In this document: piece after piece, positions 11,296-24,500 of the stretch
Position numbering within the stretch: position 1 is the first letter of the stretch
Layout of the letters: every line of letters starts with the position of its first letter
Assembly (NCBI GenBank): GCA_030386875.1
Contig: CM059563.1
Span: forward strand, 33,084,139-33,148,138
Source of the DNA: Morinoia aosen
Lineage: Eukaryota > Arthropoda > Malacostraca > Amphipoda > Talitridae
Direction: 5' to 3'
DNA: 64,000 nt
Notes under the pieces: generated by a model
The model's input: only the letters and a program-made list of their open reading frames with translations
What the model was told of the DNA's origin: nothing
Database searches by the model: none
Program-made: the position numbers and the translations under genes

Positions 11296-12316
11296 TGGAT
11301 AATATTTAAGGAAAAAAACATCAATAAATTTTCCAATATGTGTTGCTTGCAAAATGTTGATTAGATTAAAATAAACAACTTTTCTTTTATGCACTTTCTG
11401 TCACAAATGAGTATTTAAGGTAATTGAACGCTTATTCCTACAATTTTTTTATAAATGAATGAATAATTCTGGAGCGAAATGAGCTCTTGAGTATTCACAG
11501 CATGTTTATAACATTCGAATACAGTTGTAGCCCATAAAGTTTTTGGAATTTGCCCATCGTTTTGAAATTTACCACCCTCCCTTTGGTAATTTTTTTTGAA
11601 TTTCAATATTAAACAGACTTTATAGTCTTTTCACCGTACTTTCAACAATTTCTCCAGTTTCAACAATTTCTCCAGTTTCAACACTTTCACTAGCTTTCCG
11701 CTTATGCTTCAACCAATTTTTGGCCAAGCGGACTGCTCACTTTCACTTTCTAAGCATTTTACAGGACATTTTGACAGGCCACTACCCATTCTTGTAAAGC
11801 TATCCCATCAATGGTCATAAATTTCTTTATACAAAACAAAAAACTGTAGCAACGTCCAGAGTTCGACGCCACAGCTTCAGTTGAATGCAGCACTGCTGAT
11901 GCTTAGTGGGGATCAATTTGGGGGAAATTTGGGGAGGTTAGGTTGCCAAATCCTGGTAAATGACGTTTTTACATGGTTAAAGGTTTTTGAAACATTTTTC
12001 CGCAGTAATCCCATTTTTGATTTTTGAAAAATCATTGTAATTTCTTTCATAGAAAATTTTCATGGGGAGACTCTGATAGAATCTGTAACAACGGCTTTAA
12101 TGTGCACGAATGATTGTTGGGTTTTGTTAGTTCTGGTAGGTTATGTTAGGTTACATTGGGTTAGCTTAGATTAGTGAAGTTACCTTACATCACCACCATA
12201 AATCATAACTCATTTGTGGTGGAAAGTGCATAGAAGTTAAGTTGTTTAGTTTGATCTAATTACCGTTATACAAGTAACAAATATGGAAAAATTGATGTCT
12301 TCTTTTTTACATTTAC
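11296..12316. mobile_element. GGTAAAT-family foldback transposon, copy P5 (diverged)
   Basis: Arms AACAACTTTTCTTTTATGCA (11369) and the complementary GTGCATAGAAGTTAAGTTG (about 12227). Right end ACATTTAC followed by TGGTGATA, matching AGGTGATA at 11288-11295 on the left with one mismatch. About 1 kb. The middle has a short direct repeat TTTCAACAATTTCTCCAG at about 11640-11680 and nothing recognisable as coding. Confidence 0.55.
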
Positions 12317-12575
12317 TGGTGATAGGTTTAAGTTAGTTACACTAGCCTATGACATGGGGGAACTAGTGCTCAGGAGAAAGGTACTGAATTATTTCAGCTG
12401 AGTATAGGCCTTTGAGACTTTAGTCTTTAGTGCCTACTTTGCTTTTACAGTTTTGGTTTGGTCTTTGGTGTTTATTTTTTGTCTTTTCTTGTTTTCCTTA
12501 TCTCTTCTTCCTTTTCTTCTCAACTGTGACACCAGGTCAACAATTGGTAATAATAAATTGAAGAATGGCTTCGTT

Positions 12576-12927
12576 CCCCTCAGGGGAATACAACTAATGT
12601 ATTTATGGGAATTTGCACTCCCTGGGGGAAAATGTCTGGTCCTGAGCTGAGGGTTAGGTATGCCTTCTTTTTGTTGAAATGCAATGTTTTTTATGTTAGG
12701 ACCATCTATGCTAAGTTTGCTGCTGACCTCTTTTTCAGCACCTCTGACTTTTTCAACTCTTTTATCATACTGTTTCTATGTGCACGGGATCCCTTCTGGG
12801 AATGCCTTTTGTGCCTAGATTCCATGTTTCCTTAATTGCATACCAATTGGTGCCTTTATCCTTCCTCTCTTTGAACATCTTTGTTGTGGTAAAGGGAGGC
12901 TAAAACTAATTTATAATCAATCAATGA
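12576..12927 (+). mobile_element. CCCCTCAGGGGG retroposon, copy 2
   Basis: Full-length copy from TTCCCCTCAGGGGAATAC to GGGAGGCTAAAACTAATTTA with an ATAATCAATCA tail. No clear target duplication remains. An older copy. Confidence 0.75.
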
Positions 12928-12929
12928 CT

Positions 12930-13845
12930 CTGTTGAGAAATACAACTTGAGTTTTACTGTAAACTGTATTGACTGATGCAAAGTACAGTTGCACTTCAAG
13001 GTATAAATTTAATTTGCTTTGTGACCTTTTCTGTACGTCAATTTTTTGCATCTCGAAGTAATTTTCCCCATTGAAATTAATTGATATGCTATTAATCCAT
13101 TTGAGCCCCCAAAATGCTGCTCCAATTGTTCATGTTATGTTTTTTGAATGAGGAAAATATATTTATAATTGACAAATATTAAATAAAAACGTAATGAAAA
13201 TTTTAAACAATTTATATGATTTTATATTTGTTTATTTACCTTGGAAATTAGCCGACTTGAGCTTATGGACCTTGGCCTATCTTCTCTGACTTGGGCTCAT
13301 GCTAGCAGAGGGGGTGGAGATGGGCGGAGGAGATCGGAGGAGCAATCGGTGGAGGAGCTTCACTTTGTTCACTCACTTGCTACTCTGTTAATGTCAAACT
13401 TTTTCAGTCATTTTCTTCATGTGCACCTTTGATTTATACACCTTCCTTATATTTTTCTATGAATTCATGTCAATTCAATAGATATGCTCGTATGAGCATT
13501 AACCTTTATTACTCATTTTCTTTGGACCCATGGTTTTAAGATAAATGATAAAGTACTGTAAGTGCATAAATGGCAAGCACACCTTATCAAAGATGCTTCC
13601 ATAGCAAGGCAAACAAATACAGTGACTGGCGCGGGAAACTGGGTAGTGTGGGGCTGGTCGACACTCAGATTGGTTGCTTGTATCAAATATTTCTCATATG
13701 TTAAAGGTGATAATTGCTTGGTCATCTGTGCATCTCTCAAAAATCTTGTAAGTTGGGGCAATCATGTGTTGAGGTGTGAGTGGAAATGCAGTGCATTGTG
13801 AAATTATTTAATCACTGATTAATTCATACAAAAACACTGCAAAAT
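12930..13845. other. Upstream region, nothing recognised
   Basis: No supported ORF or transposon boundary. A CGGAGGAGATCGGAGGAG purine-rich patch lies near 13325. No promoter element can be assigned. Confidence 0.4.
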
Positions 13846-14440
13846 CCCCTCAGGATGATACAACTATTGTATTTGTGGGAATTAGCACTCCCTGGGGGAA
13901 AATAGTAAGGTACTGAGCTGACAGGTAGGCCTTCATTTTGTTGAAAATAGTTTTTTTTTTGTAAAGGACCATCTGTTTCAGTTCACTGCTGTCCTGTTTT
14001 TCAGCATCTCTGATTTTTTTTTCAACTTTTATCTCGTTTCATTACCTTCCTTCTTATCTTACTGTTTCTATGCACATGGGATCCTTTGTGGAAACACCTT
14101 TTGTGCATAAATTCCATGTTCCCTTGAACTCTATATTAACCCTTTAACGCCCACATTTTTATACTCATATTACCGTTATGACAACCACTATCACTAAACC
14201 GACACTGGCATTAGGTAGTCACTGTTATCAAGATGGGGAAGGAACTGCCACTCGGCAGTGCAGTTCAAAGGACACATTAGTGAACAAATTGAATAAGAAA
14301 TACGATGTATTATTGTTATTTTTGAAAGAGGACGAAATAGTCCAGTTGGGCAGTAAAGGGTTAAATGGTGCCTTCATCCTTCCTCTCTTTGAACATCTTT
14401 GTTGTGGTAAAGAGAGGCTACAACTAATTTATAATCAATC
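13846..14440 (+). mobile_element. CCCCTCAGGGGG retroposon, copy 3, split by a piggyBac-type MITE
   Basis: Starts CCCCTCAGGATGATAC; flanked by AACACTGCAAAAT (13833-13845) and AGCACTACAAAAT (14442-14454), a diverged 13-bp target duplication. The 3' part AAATGGTGCCTTCATCC resumes after the insertion at 14140-14360. Confidence 0.75.
14140..14360. mobile_element. piggyBac-type MITE (221 bp)
   Basis: Inverted ends CCCTTTAACGCCCA / TGGGCAGTAAAGGG (about 12 of 14 matching), flanked on both sides by TTAA (14136-14139, 14361-14364). It sits inside the retroposon copy at the sequence normally reading ACTAAATGG. Non-coding. Confidence 0.75.
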
Positions 14441-14459
14441 AAGCACTACAAAATCCAGA

Positions 14460-15390
14460 TATGCATTAAATACAACCAATGAGCATCAAAAGAAAGAAAA
14501 CATATTCACAAATTTGTATTACCAATCCTTTCAAAATATAAAATCATTTACAGTGACCTAAGAACACACAAATTACTCTGACTCTTGCAATCTGCACGTT
14601 CCTTGCAAACATGAAATTTAATATTTGGTGCCATACCTACAAGTTGATTGCTGTAGTAGTAATGAATCAGTTGATGCCATGAATTAAATGCTGTGGGGCA
14701 TTGACTAATTTGTTAGAGGCTCATTGAATTTGTCCTATGTTGAGGCTAAGCTAGCATGTGCTCATGAAATGTTTCATGAAGTACACTCGCACGTTTTATT
14801 TTAAATGAGAAAATTTGAGGTGAGCAGAACATAGAAAAACTATTTTATCAAATGTGTTTAATGTTCTGTTGTCTTATTTCATTGGTACTAAAAAATAAAT
14901 TATTCAAGTGGGTGAAATAAAATAGTAAATGTTGATATTCAATGATATTATAAGTAAGAATGTTGTACTACATATAATTTTGGTTAATTGATACACTACT
15001 TGGTTGTGTCCTCATCATAATTCTCAAGGTCCCCTAGGTGTCATCTTTGAGGTGTTAGCTTCAAGCATCATTACATTGGATGTAAGCTCTATTGTGCATC
15101 TTGTGCTTGTGCTGGAAACCTTAATTTGGTGTTTTTTTTCCACTTGTTGAAATGAACCCATAAGCTTTACTTCTTTCATTTTTGAACTTTGTCTTATAAT
15201 GTGGTTATTTCTTAGTCAATTTCTTTGACTGATTTGTTATAACCTGATCTATTTTGTCTTTTACCTCTACTAGAGTTCATTTCCAGAAGATTTTTGAAGT
15301 ATGTATTTACTTATATAAATGGATCCATATTCATAGTTTTTGATTTTAAATGACTTTTTAATATGAAAAAATAGAATAGTTAACAGAAAG
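14460..15390. promoter_or_regulatory. Trrap: Region upstream of TRRAP exon 1; promoter not located
   Basis: AT-rich DNA directly 5' of the first coding exon. No TATA, initiator or CpG-rich block is evident. If the AG at 15386 is a splice acceptor, this is intron and the promoter lies further upstream, possibly outside the window. Confidence 0.3.
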
Positions 15391-15537
15391 ATGCAGTCAA
15401 GCAGTGGAAACAGCAGTAGTGCTGAGAGCTCGACCCAGATGAACACATTCCGTTCCTATGTGTCTATGCTCACAGACCCTAACTGCAAAGATGAAAACAA
15501 GCTAAAGGCAGCTCAGGCTCTCAGTGAGGATTTGGAG
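15391..15537 (+). CDS. Trrap: TRRAP exon 1 (first coding exon)
   Basis: Residues 1-49. The ATG at 15391 opens a Ser/Asn-rich start ([14 protein letters not shown]) followed by the conserved segment [20 protein letters not shown], matching the N-terminal helix of TRRAP. The donor after GAG is gtaagc, phase 0. The next upstream AG (ttaacag at 15380-15386) could be a 3' splice site of a 5' UTR intron, which would put the promoter further left. This start is favoured because the downstream part aligns from the family's N-terminus and no better in-frame ATG is visible. Confidence 0.85.
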
Positions 15538-18500
15538 GTAAGCTATAGCAAACCCAAGACAATCATATTATAAGACTATGCCTACAAATAGGTGGCATGT
15601 AGATACAAGTTATTTTTGAACTTGTAGGGGATGAGTTATTAACCATTTAATATTTGCTTTACCTTGCACAGTGACTATTACATCATGTAACCCTTTTTAT
15701 GTATATCAAAAAGATATACTCTTATGTCACTGTAATAACCCATTGACACTGACATTAATTTATTACTTGAGTTCATCTGAATTGCAATTTTTATTCTGCT
15801 ATTTAGGTACATCAATTCTATGCAATGGTTGTGCATTAGTATTCCTCTATTTTTTACTATAGATGGATACATTATTTCAAGATTTGCATGAGCATCTTCC
15901 ATGGAATTGACAGCACAATACCTAGGAATTGAAACCATTGCAGCTGCATATAAAAATTTTTGTGAAATATTGATGTGTGTGCCTATCATTTGCATTGAAA
16001 AATGTGTTGAAGATAGAATTATTAAATAATCTTGTAGATTTAGTGGAAAAGTTGTACACATTTTGTAAATACAGTGTAGTTATGGTGAAAAGTTGAAAGT
16101 CTTGATTTTCAGTAATAGCTACACTAATTGAGTCAAACCTACTGTAGCTTCTCAGTTATGTGTGTGCAAGATGCTAATATTGTAGGCTCCACAGCCAGTA
16201 TTTTTTACGGTTTCTCAATTATTTCGGCCCCTCTATACTTTTTGATCAAATTGTAAATGTATAACAGGGTGCGTACAGGCATGGAGAAGCATGGAAAGTA
16301 GTTGAATTTCGAAAATAAAATTCAAGGCCTCGAAAGTAGTGGAATTTTAAAAATGGTCATTGAAAGTCATGAAATTTAAATGCTTAAATTTTACTGTTGA
16401 AAATTTTCGTTCCGTTTGGTCCGCGTTGAGCGAGGCGTTGTCAGTAACCTTCGAGTGTTACTTGGGCTCTGATTGGTTGATACAGCTACGTCTTTAGTGT
16501 CCGCGATTTTGATTGGTTCTCAGGCGTCACGTGAAACCAAACGCGCTCAGTGAAGACACGCGCTCGCTCGGACCATTGTTGACCTGTCGCCACTGTTGAA
16601 CATTTTCGAGCTGAGTTTTTATCATCGGTCTTGACCATCCCGTGTGTGTGTGTGTGTGTGACTAGAGTTACGGTGCCGAGACTGAGCTGAGGAATTATCG
16701 TCATGCCAGGCAGTTGTTGCACAGAGGAAGATCAGCACTTTCAACAGTTTTCAGCAAGACACTGATTGGCTAGATGTCTTCTGGAGCAGCCAGCTGGCCA
16801 CATCCTCCCTCAAGAAACTGTGGCTGGTTGTGAAGATGCTACTGGTCCTGTCACATGGCCAGGCTTCAGTGGAAAGGGGCTTTTCTGTGAGCAAGCAGCT
16901 CATGGAAGTCAACATGGGTGAGAACACCATCGTGGTGCAGAGAGTGGTCATGGACCACATCAAACATGTAGGAGGTATCTCCAAGGTTGACATTTCCAAG
17001 AAACTCCTCTTTTCAGCTTCACAGGGCAGACAGCGCTATCAACACTACCTGGATCAAAAGAAGGAAGAGGCAGAGAAGCAGAAGAAGGGAGAGAAGAGGA
17101 AGAGAGAACTGGATGAAGTGGAGAACCTGAAGACAAAACGGAAGAGGATGGAGGAGAGTCTGCAAGCGCTGGTGGAGGATGCTGACAGCTTTGCACGGAA
17201 GGCAGAGGACAAGAATGATTTGCGCCTACTGGCAAAGTCAAATGCATTGAGGAAATCAGCCAAAGACAAGCAAGAACAACTCAAGGGGCTGAATGCGGAA
17301 ATTAATGACAAACTTAATGCACTGGCAAATGCATAGCAGATGCTATTGAACTGTCCAGCATGACTGTTTGGTGTTGTGATGATCATTTACACATTTATGA
17401 AAACAAGACCTGCAAGTAATGATGATTGTTCTGTGAAGTTTATGACTGAAATACATTTATTGTGCTGCAATTTAACTTTGTGTGACATTATTTTGGGCAG
17501 AGAGAGGTAGTGAAAATGTGATTTGGTTTTCATAAAAAGTCATGAAAAAGTAGTGGAATTTTGAACCTCAGAGCCTGTACGCACCCTGGTATAATGATTT
17601 GATGGATGTAAAAGTATGGACATTTTTCCAAAAAATATGTGCTAATTGAAAAGAGATATTTTATTCAGGAGAAAGGTCAATATGGCAGCAAGATGTGCTA
17701 TTGATATTTACTAATGAGAGGATGTGCTTTTTTCATCTTGAAGACTGATACTATCAAGATTTAAGTGAAAAAAGAACTGTAAACTATATGCTGCCATCCC
17801 TATGAATTTTGCAAAGAAACATTTTTATAGTACTGATTTCCTGTTTGTGCCATATTTGACCTTGGTGGAGAGGGAATACATCATGCCTAGGGCAGAAAAT
17901 ATCCATGGATTGATTGTAAGCTCATTTGCAAAATACTAATCGTGAAGATGCTATGTCTGACAATGGAAGAGTATGGTGATGATTATGAATTTTCAGTAAA
18001 AATTTGCCCATCAATAGAGAATGGTTAAAGTTTGTGGAATTTTAATCTCTAATAATGTCTTCAAAATTTTTCATTCAATTCTTTAATCATATAGAATGAA
18101 GATATACATAGAAAACCAGATTTTGAAACAAATAATTCTATTTATAAATTGTAGGAGCATCAATAATGCCATTAACATATCGGGTTTGACGGTTTCAGGG
18201 GTTCCGCCGTCCCGATGCGTTTCAGATCATCACTGACCTGAGGGGCCAAGGTTCAAGCAATCGTTTCAGTTTCTTATGTGAAGGGGGCAATTACACACAG
18301 CTGCGAAGTCCTTTTACTGGAGTGATGTGCTGATACAAAACGGATACATAATACAGTGAACACAATGGACGGGCGGGGCAGGCAGCGCCCCAGCACCGCT
18401 GTGCGACGCGCACACGCCGTAGCTCGGCGGTGGCTGCGCTCGACTATCTCTAGGCCTGAATGCCTAATCCTTAATGCCTCACGCTTTAACATTACAGCGC

Positions 18501-21500
18501 GTTATATAGGTAGCAGTATCTTCGGCGGGCTTTCCATATTGATACCAATACAAGAATAACAACATAAGGAATCCTGACTCCTCCGACTCCTACAAACATT
18601 TGTCATAGGTTTAGACATCATTTACTTTGTGTACTTTTAGCAATATATTGTCTAGCAAGGCAATGGTTGATTGTTTTATGTAATTTATGAATAAAACTCT
18701 TGACTCTAGAAAAAATCCTCAATATTTGAGTAAGGTCTGTCTGCATTTTCATGTTTCAGTATTTACTTGGGCAACATCAAGTGCATTTCTTGTTTTTACT
18801 TCTTTCTTCATAATGCAACACTAGTGTAGTAAGGGACAAATTTGATGACTTGTTGGGACATTAGCATTCCAGTGAATTTGAGCTACTCTTAATTAATATT
18901 GATTTAAATACTGACTACATATAAATTTTCCAGTATTGATCCCATTCTGATGCTTGGGTTTGAGTGACTGAATATTTATTAACTCGATTTTTATTTCAGG
19001 GGATTGCTCTATCACCTCACTACTCATCTTTCCTCGAGCATGCAATTGGTACATTCCTCAAGATTCTCAATGAAGGAGAACCACACTTCATATCTGAACA
19101 TCATCAACAGGTAAGTATAAGTTAACATTGCTACTCTTATTTGATATTGATTGCTTGTGATATTATTTCATAAGGCATTTTTATAATTAATAGTTGCTGT
19201 GATAGCAGTTGTTCTTTTGAAGTTTTTTGTGAGAAGGTGTTAGATTGTTTGTCATCCACTTGTTGCTTTATGAGGAGTTTTTCTTGATACATAATTGTCT
19301 AATTAGGCTCAAGGTTCCAGTGGGAAGATTCTGGTTGTACATCTTCCCTTGCCTTCTTTCTTGGGATTGTGGTGTTCCTGAGAGGTCTTAAATGGTTCTT
19401 CATTACACGGTACTGGTGGTGGCTTTGTGTATTCTGTAAGAATATTTGTTTGCCAACACGTTTCAGCCTCAACACGTTTCAGTTTAAATTCTTTACTTAT
19501 ACATTTTTTTTGTAGGTACATTATTGTGCTTGAGTTACTGTTGTGCCTGAAACAGCTGATTTGCTCTCATTTTGCAATTTTGTGAGGGGGGTTGGTTTTT
19601 TCTTGTTCATTAGCTTCTACATTGTTGGAATTTTCTGTTCCTCTGTTTGTTTTGATTTGCTCTCATTATTTGTATTTAATTGTTTTGATTTAATTTTATT
19701 ATTTTTGCCATTGTGTCTTGATGTACTCATTTTGATTTCCTTTTATATTGAGTAGAATTTTGTTTGTTCAGTATGTTCATTTTGCTGATATAATTTGTAT
19801 TTGAGATTTATCTTGCCTTATGAGATTTTATTGTTTTTTGCTTATCTGTGATTTTCATTTTGATAAATTCTGGTTATTGGAGTTGCTTGTGGTTCTTGTT
19901 TGGAACTATACTCAATATACTCATTTTTTCAGTTGGCAAGCCACACCTCATGTCTGTACTCCTTACTCTCGACTCCATCTTGTTCTTTTTACTGTGCAGT
20001 AAACACAGCTCATCAAGTCTCAGTATTGCTCACATCATTTGTGGCATTTTCTATGGTTTTGAGTCTTTGTACCTGCAAATTTAGTTATTTATTCCTTATT
20101 TTTTGTTTTGAGTAAACTAGAATGAATACCATAGTTCCATTTTGCTACTTTTGCAAGACTCTGTGATTGAGATTCATAACGCATCATAGGAAATTCTGAC
20201 CCTGCAACAGTGGAAGGGATCATTATGTTGTGGTCAGACACACTTTGGATTTGTTTGCTGTGGATATATTTAGGTAGATGTCCCCTGCTGAACCCTATGA
20301 ACTGAATTGAGCAAAATTAGAGCAGCCAAAGTAAAGGTGAACATTGCTTTTTGCTTGACTGTGACTAGTTGTGCAGGTTTCTTTTTCTTCTTTAATTCAG
20401 TCTCTCAGAAGGATAATAATCTGCTTTCCTTGAGAATCGGTGCTCCAAGGGAGAAGAAGCGAGGTCCCAAGCTGAAAGTTATGTAGGCATACCTTGAGCT
20501 GAAATATAATAGGATTCTGTTTTGTCATGCCCCTCAGGGGGATACAACTATTGTATCTATGGGAATTAGGGCTCGCAGGGGAAAATGTGAGGGCCCGAGC
20601 TGAAAGTTAGGTAGGCCTTCTTTTTGTTGAAATAAAATGTTTTTTGTTATGTTAAGGACCAACTTTTTTCGGTTCACTACTGTCCTGTTTTTCAGCACCT
20701 CTGACTTTCTTCTTCAACTTTTATCTTATTTCATGAACTTCTTTCCCATCTTACTGTTTCTATGCTCTATCTGCATAGATTCCTCATTTTCTTATCTCCA
20801 TTCTAAATGGTGCCTTCCTCCTTCCTCTCTTTGATACGCTCTATTTTTGCAGCGGTTAGGGAGGCTTAAACTAACTTATCATAATTATAATCATGATCTG
20901 TTTTGTCATGACCCACTTTTTCTTTGGTTCAGTCCTGTCCTGTTATTCAGTCTCTACTTAGTTCAACTTTGATCATATTTTATGAGCACACTTCCTTGCT
21001 TGCTGTCTTCATGTGCCATCTTATGTGTGAACACATCTTGTGCAAATATTCCATTTCCTTACTCCTTACTTAATAGGGCTGCCTCCCTCTCCTTGGGAGG
21101 CTCAAACTAACTTGAGTGCATGGAGTTGAGAACCTGTCAGGTGAGGTGCTGAGCAGTTCTTGCTCCTCACATGCCATTTCTATGATGTGACAGCTGAGTT
21201 GGTGTGGGAATGGCTCCTGTTTTCTGAAGCTATGGGTTAATTAGGAAATTTACTACAGTTATCCTGAACTTTTTTGAGAACTTTCGTGACTCAAACTGGT
21301 AGAGGATTTTGTTGGTGTTGGAAGAAATTGGATGGAATCATGTTTGAAATTTATAATTTTCTGGAATTTTAATTTGGAAATTCATGCACCCCAATCATTA
21401 TGTTGTAAGTTTTGATGGAAATACTTCATGCTCTATGTGCATCTGTCATCAGTAAAACAAAAGTGTGCATTCTGTTCTAACAATTTTGTGTAGTTATTGC

Positions 21501-24500
21501 AATGTGATAATTAGAGGCTACATTTTTTGCTGTTGCCTTTTATTCTTTTTTTCTTTTTATTTATGATATGATACATTTTTCACTGTGTGTCATAAGAAAA
21601 GCTTCTTATTTTGTAGCTCTGTGAATTTCTCAGTTGACACATTCATCCAAACCGACACACATTCAAATGGCTACACATTCATCCAAACCGACGGGGTGAG
21701 CATGGGGTCTCCACTGGGGCCAACGTTTGCCGACTTCTACATAACACATCTAGAAGAAAACTTGCTTTTGCAACAAAAAAATATCAAACCCAAAATACTA
21801 CAAGCGGTATGTGGACGACATTCTGGCTGTATTTTCAAGTGCGCATCACCTTCATTGTTCCAAAAGAAGAATGCACAGCAATTCGGTTCTGCGGTTTACT
21901 CACAAAGAAATGCAAGAAAACCAGTTCCACTTCTTGGACGTCCGCATAGAACTAAATGGAAAACAATTTTCAACTTCTGTCTACGTTAAACCTACGGATA
22001 ATGGCTCATACACTCACTTCACTTCCCAGGCAATCCTGTCTTACAAAAAATCAATTGCAAAGACACTGCTTCTTCGCGCATTGAAATATTGCTCGACATG
22101 GGAGACATGCACGCAAGAAATCAAGCGCATTAAACAAGTATTAACTAACAATGGCACCCTTTAATGATTTTAGACAAGATAGTGAAAACACTTTTGAATA
22201 GATATTATGGTTGTGGTCAGAATCGCCCAGCAGAAACAGTTGACCACCTCTACGTCAAACTCCATAACCTCGGAACTTACAAAAAAGATGCCGATTTTCT
22301 CACGAATACAGTTTTGCAACACACCTGTACAATCGATGCTTCTAAGAAAATTGTCGTTAGGCTGTATTTCAAGCCACAAAAACTTGCAACATTCTTCACT
22401 ACCAGACTTTGAGAACCGGATCTTCAGCGCACAGGCGTGGTCTACAAGTTTACCTGCCCAGAGGAAAGGTGTCAGGCTTCCTACGTAGGACACACCACCT
22501 GCACGCTGGAGAGAAGAGCAAAACAGCATCATTATTCATCCAGCAGCATCTTCAAACACTTCAGAGATGATCACCAAAGAGAACCACCCAACTTCGATGA
22601 ATTTCTTCCAGCTTTCAGCATAATGCACACTTACTCCGACACAGCATCAGTCAAAATTGCAGAAGCCTTAGAAATCAGAAAATATGCACTGATAATGAAT
22701 GTGAAGTACAACGAATTTTCCAACTACCTAAACTTGTTCACATAGAAAAAGCATACCGAGCACAGGAGGGTACTTAAGGCATCGTCAAGAACTTACACCG
22801 CCAGTCTCATGCCAAGCTTTGTCCAGTGCACTTCCCTCTGCTTGTCTGCTCCGTTTATCAAACTAGCTTCCTAAATTTTACCATGAATTGCTCAAAATTT
22901 TTGTTTGTAATTATTCAGTACAGATGACAGATGCTGTATGACTTTGTACGTTCAGGTTTAGTAAGTTTTTCTTTTTGTTTTGCAGAAATACCTTGATGAT
23001 GACCACAGTAGAAGGTCAAAACGTCGTTTTTTACTTAGCGTGTTCATATTTTTACTCTAGAATTGTTCTTAATTGTTGTAGTTCAGCTCTGAAGAATATT
23101 GTATGAATTTTCACTGTTCTCCTTACCACATTTTACTGATTGTCAGATGATGAGCTGGGGCTCAAAACATTTCATTAAAATGGTTTCAAAGTTCTTAAAT
23201 ATTACCTTCGCAAGGTACCACTTACCTCCAGCTCCCACAATATTCTGTTGTCACACCTCCACCTTGCTCCTGTTTGTTGAAACGTGCAGAGCAATTATGC
23301 CTAGCTATAAAGAGCTACTTGTGTTGTGCAGTATGCTGCAGCTAGGTGGTCATTTCAGAAACATGGTTATGCTTGGGCTGATTAACCATTCTATCTAAAA
23401 TGTCCTTTTTTGTGCAAAAAAGGCCAGCTGATATTTCAATTTTTTGTTGTGTAGGGCTTGCCTAACCAGCCATTATTGCTTCAGTGGGAGCCCTGAAACC
23501 CTCAAATGAAGTACCTTATATTTTGCTACCCCAGCAAAGTGTGTTTCAGTCCCTATGCTTTATCAATGTTCTGACTAAGTGACCAGAACAGATGACGTAC
23601 AAACACCACCTGCTCTGTATCATCCCAATCTTTACACTATTAGTCCTGTAACAACAATGCTCTACTTAAGGTAAATTTCCTTACATTGTATCCTGAATTT
23701 CCCAATGTTGTGACACTTGCAGTCAGCTACTAATGCTAGTGCTTTGGCCACAACTGCTCAAGCTCTCACTTAATAGTACCCATCACTTTTCAGATCAGTG
23801 TGGAAGGTACATGCTAATTTGGTTTTAACGCGATACCTACTCCCTTACTTTATGCTGTTCATGCTATACCTAGCATGGTGAACCTCAGTCCTCTCAAGGG
23901 ATACAACTATTGTATCTGTGGAATAGCACTCTGAGGGGAATATGTGAGGTCTCAAGCCAAAGTTTATGTAGGTTTGTGCTTTGATTCCACATTCCCTTGT
24001 GTACATACTAATTGATGCCTTCCTCCTTCCTCTTTTTGCAACCCCTTTGTTGTGGTTAGGGAGGCTTAAAATAACTAACATCTAATCCAATCTGGTGACC
24101 ATCTGTTGCTATAACTTTTTCTGCTACTATTGCTGCTGTCTGGTTCATTTAAAGCTGTATACCTGGGCTCAGTCATTGGGAATAGTGTTAAATTCTGTGA
24201 AGAGCTGTTAATTTGTTTGAAAATACATTTTATCAGATCTTGATTTGTGTTGTATTATTTGAAAGCTCATTGAGGTTTGTGTGTGCAGCAACTGAGGAAG
24301 TTGGTACTGGAAATGATACACAGACTTCCCAGCAATGACTTCTTGAAGCCCTACCTGCGCCAGATCTTAACCGTGTGTTTTCAATTACTTCAAAAAGACA
24401 ATGAAGAAAATGTCATGGTTGCTCTCCGAATAATTATTGAGCTGCATAAAACCTATCGACCTCAGTTCACTACAGAGGTAAGTAGGGGTGAAAAGTTTTT

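Noticed and set aside
16960-17386. Ser-rich minus-strand frames over the transposase tails (also 56718-57144)
   Set aside because: Complement of the Lys/Glu-rich coiled-coil coding region; identical in both transposon copies.
18170-18620. LTR or CpG-island promoter
   Set aside because: Ends do not form TG...CA, the 5-bp match could be chance, and it lies inside intron 1 with no transcript evidence.
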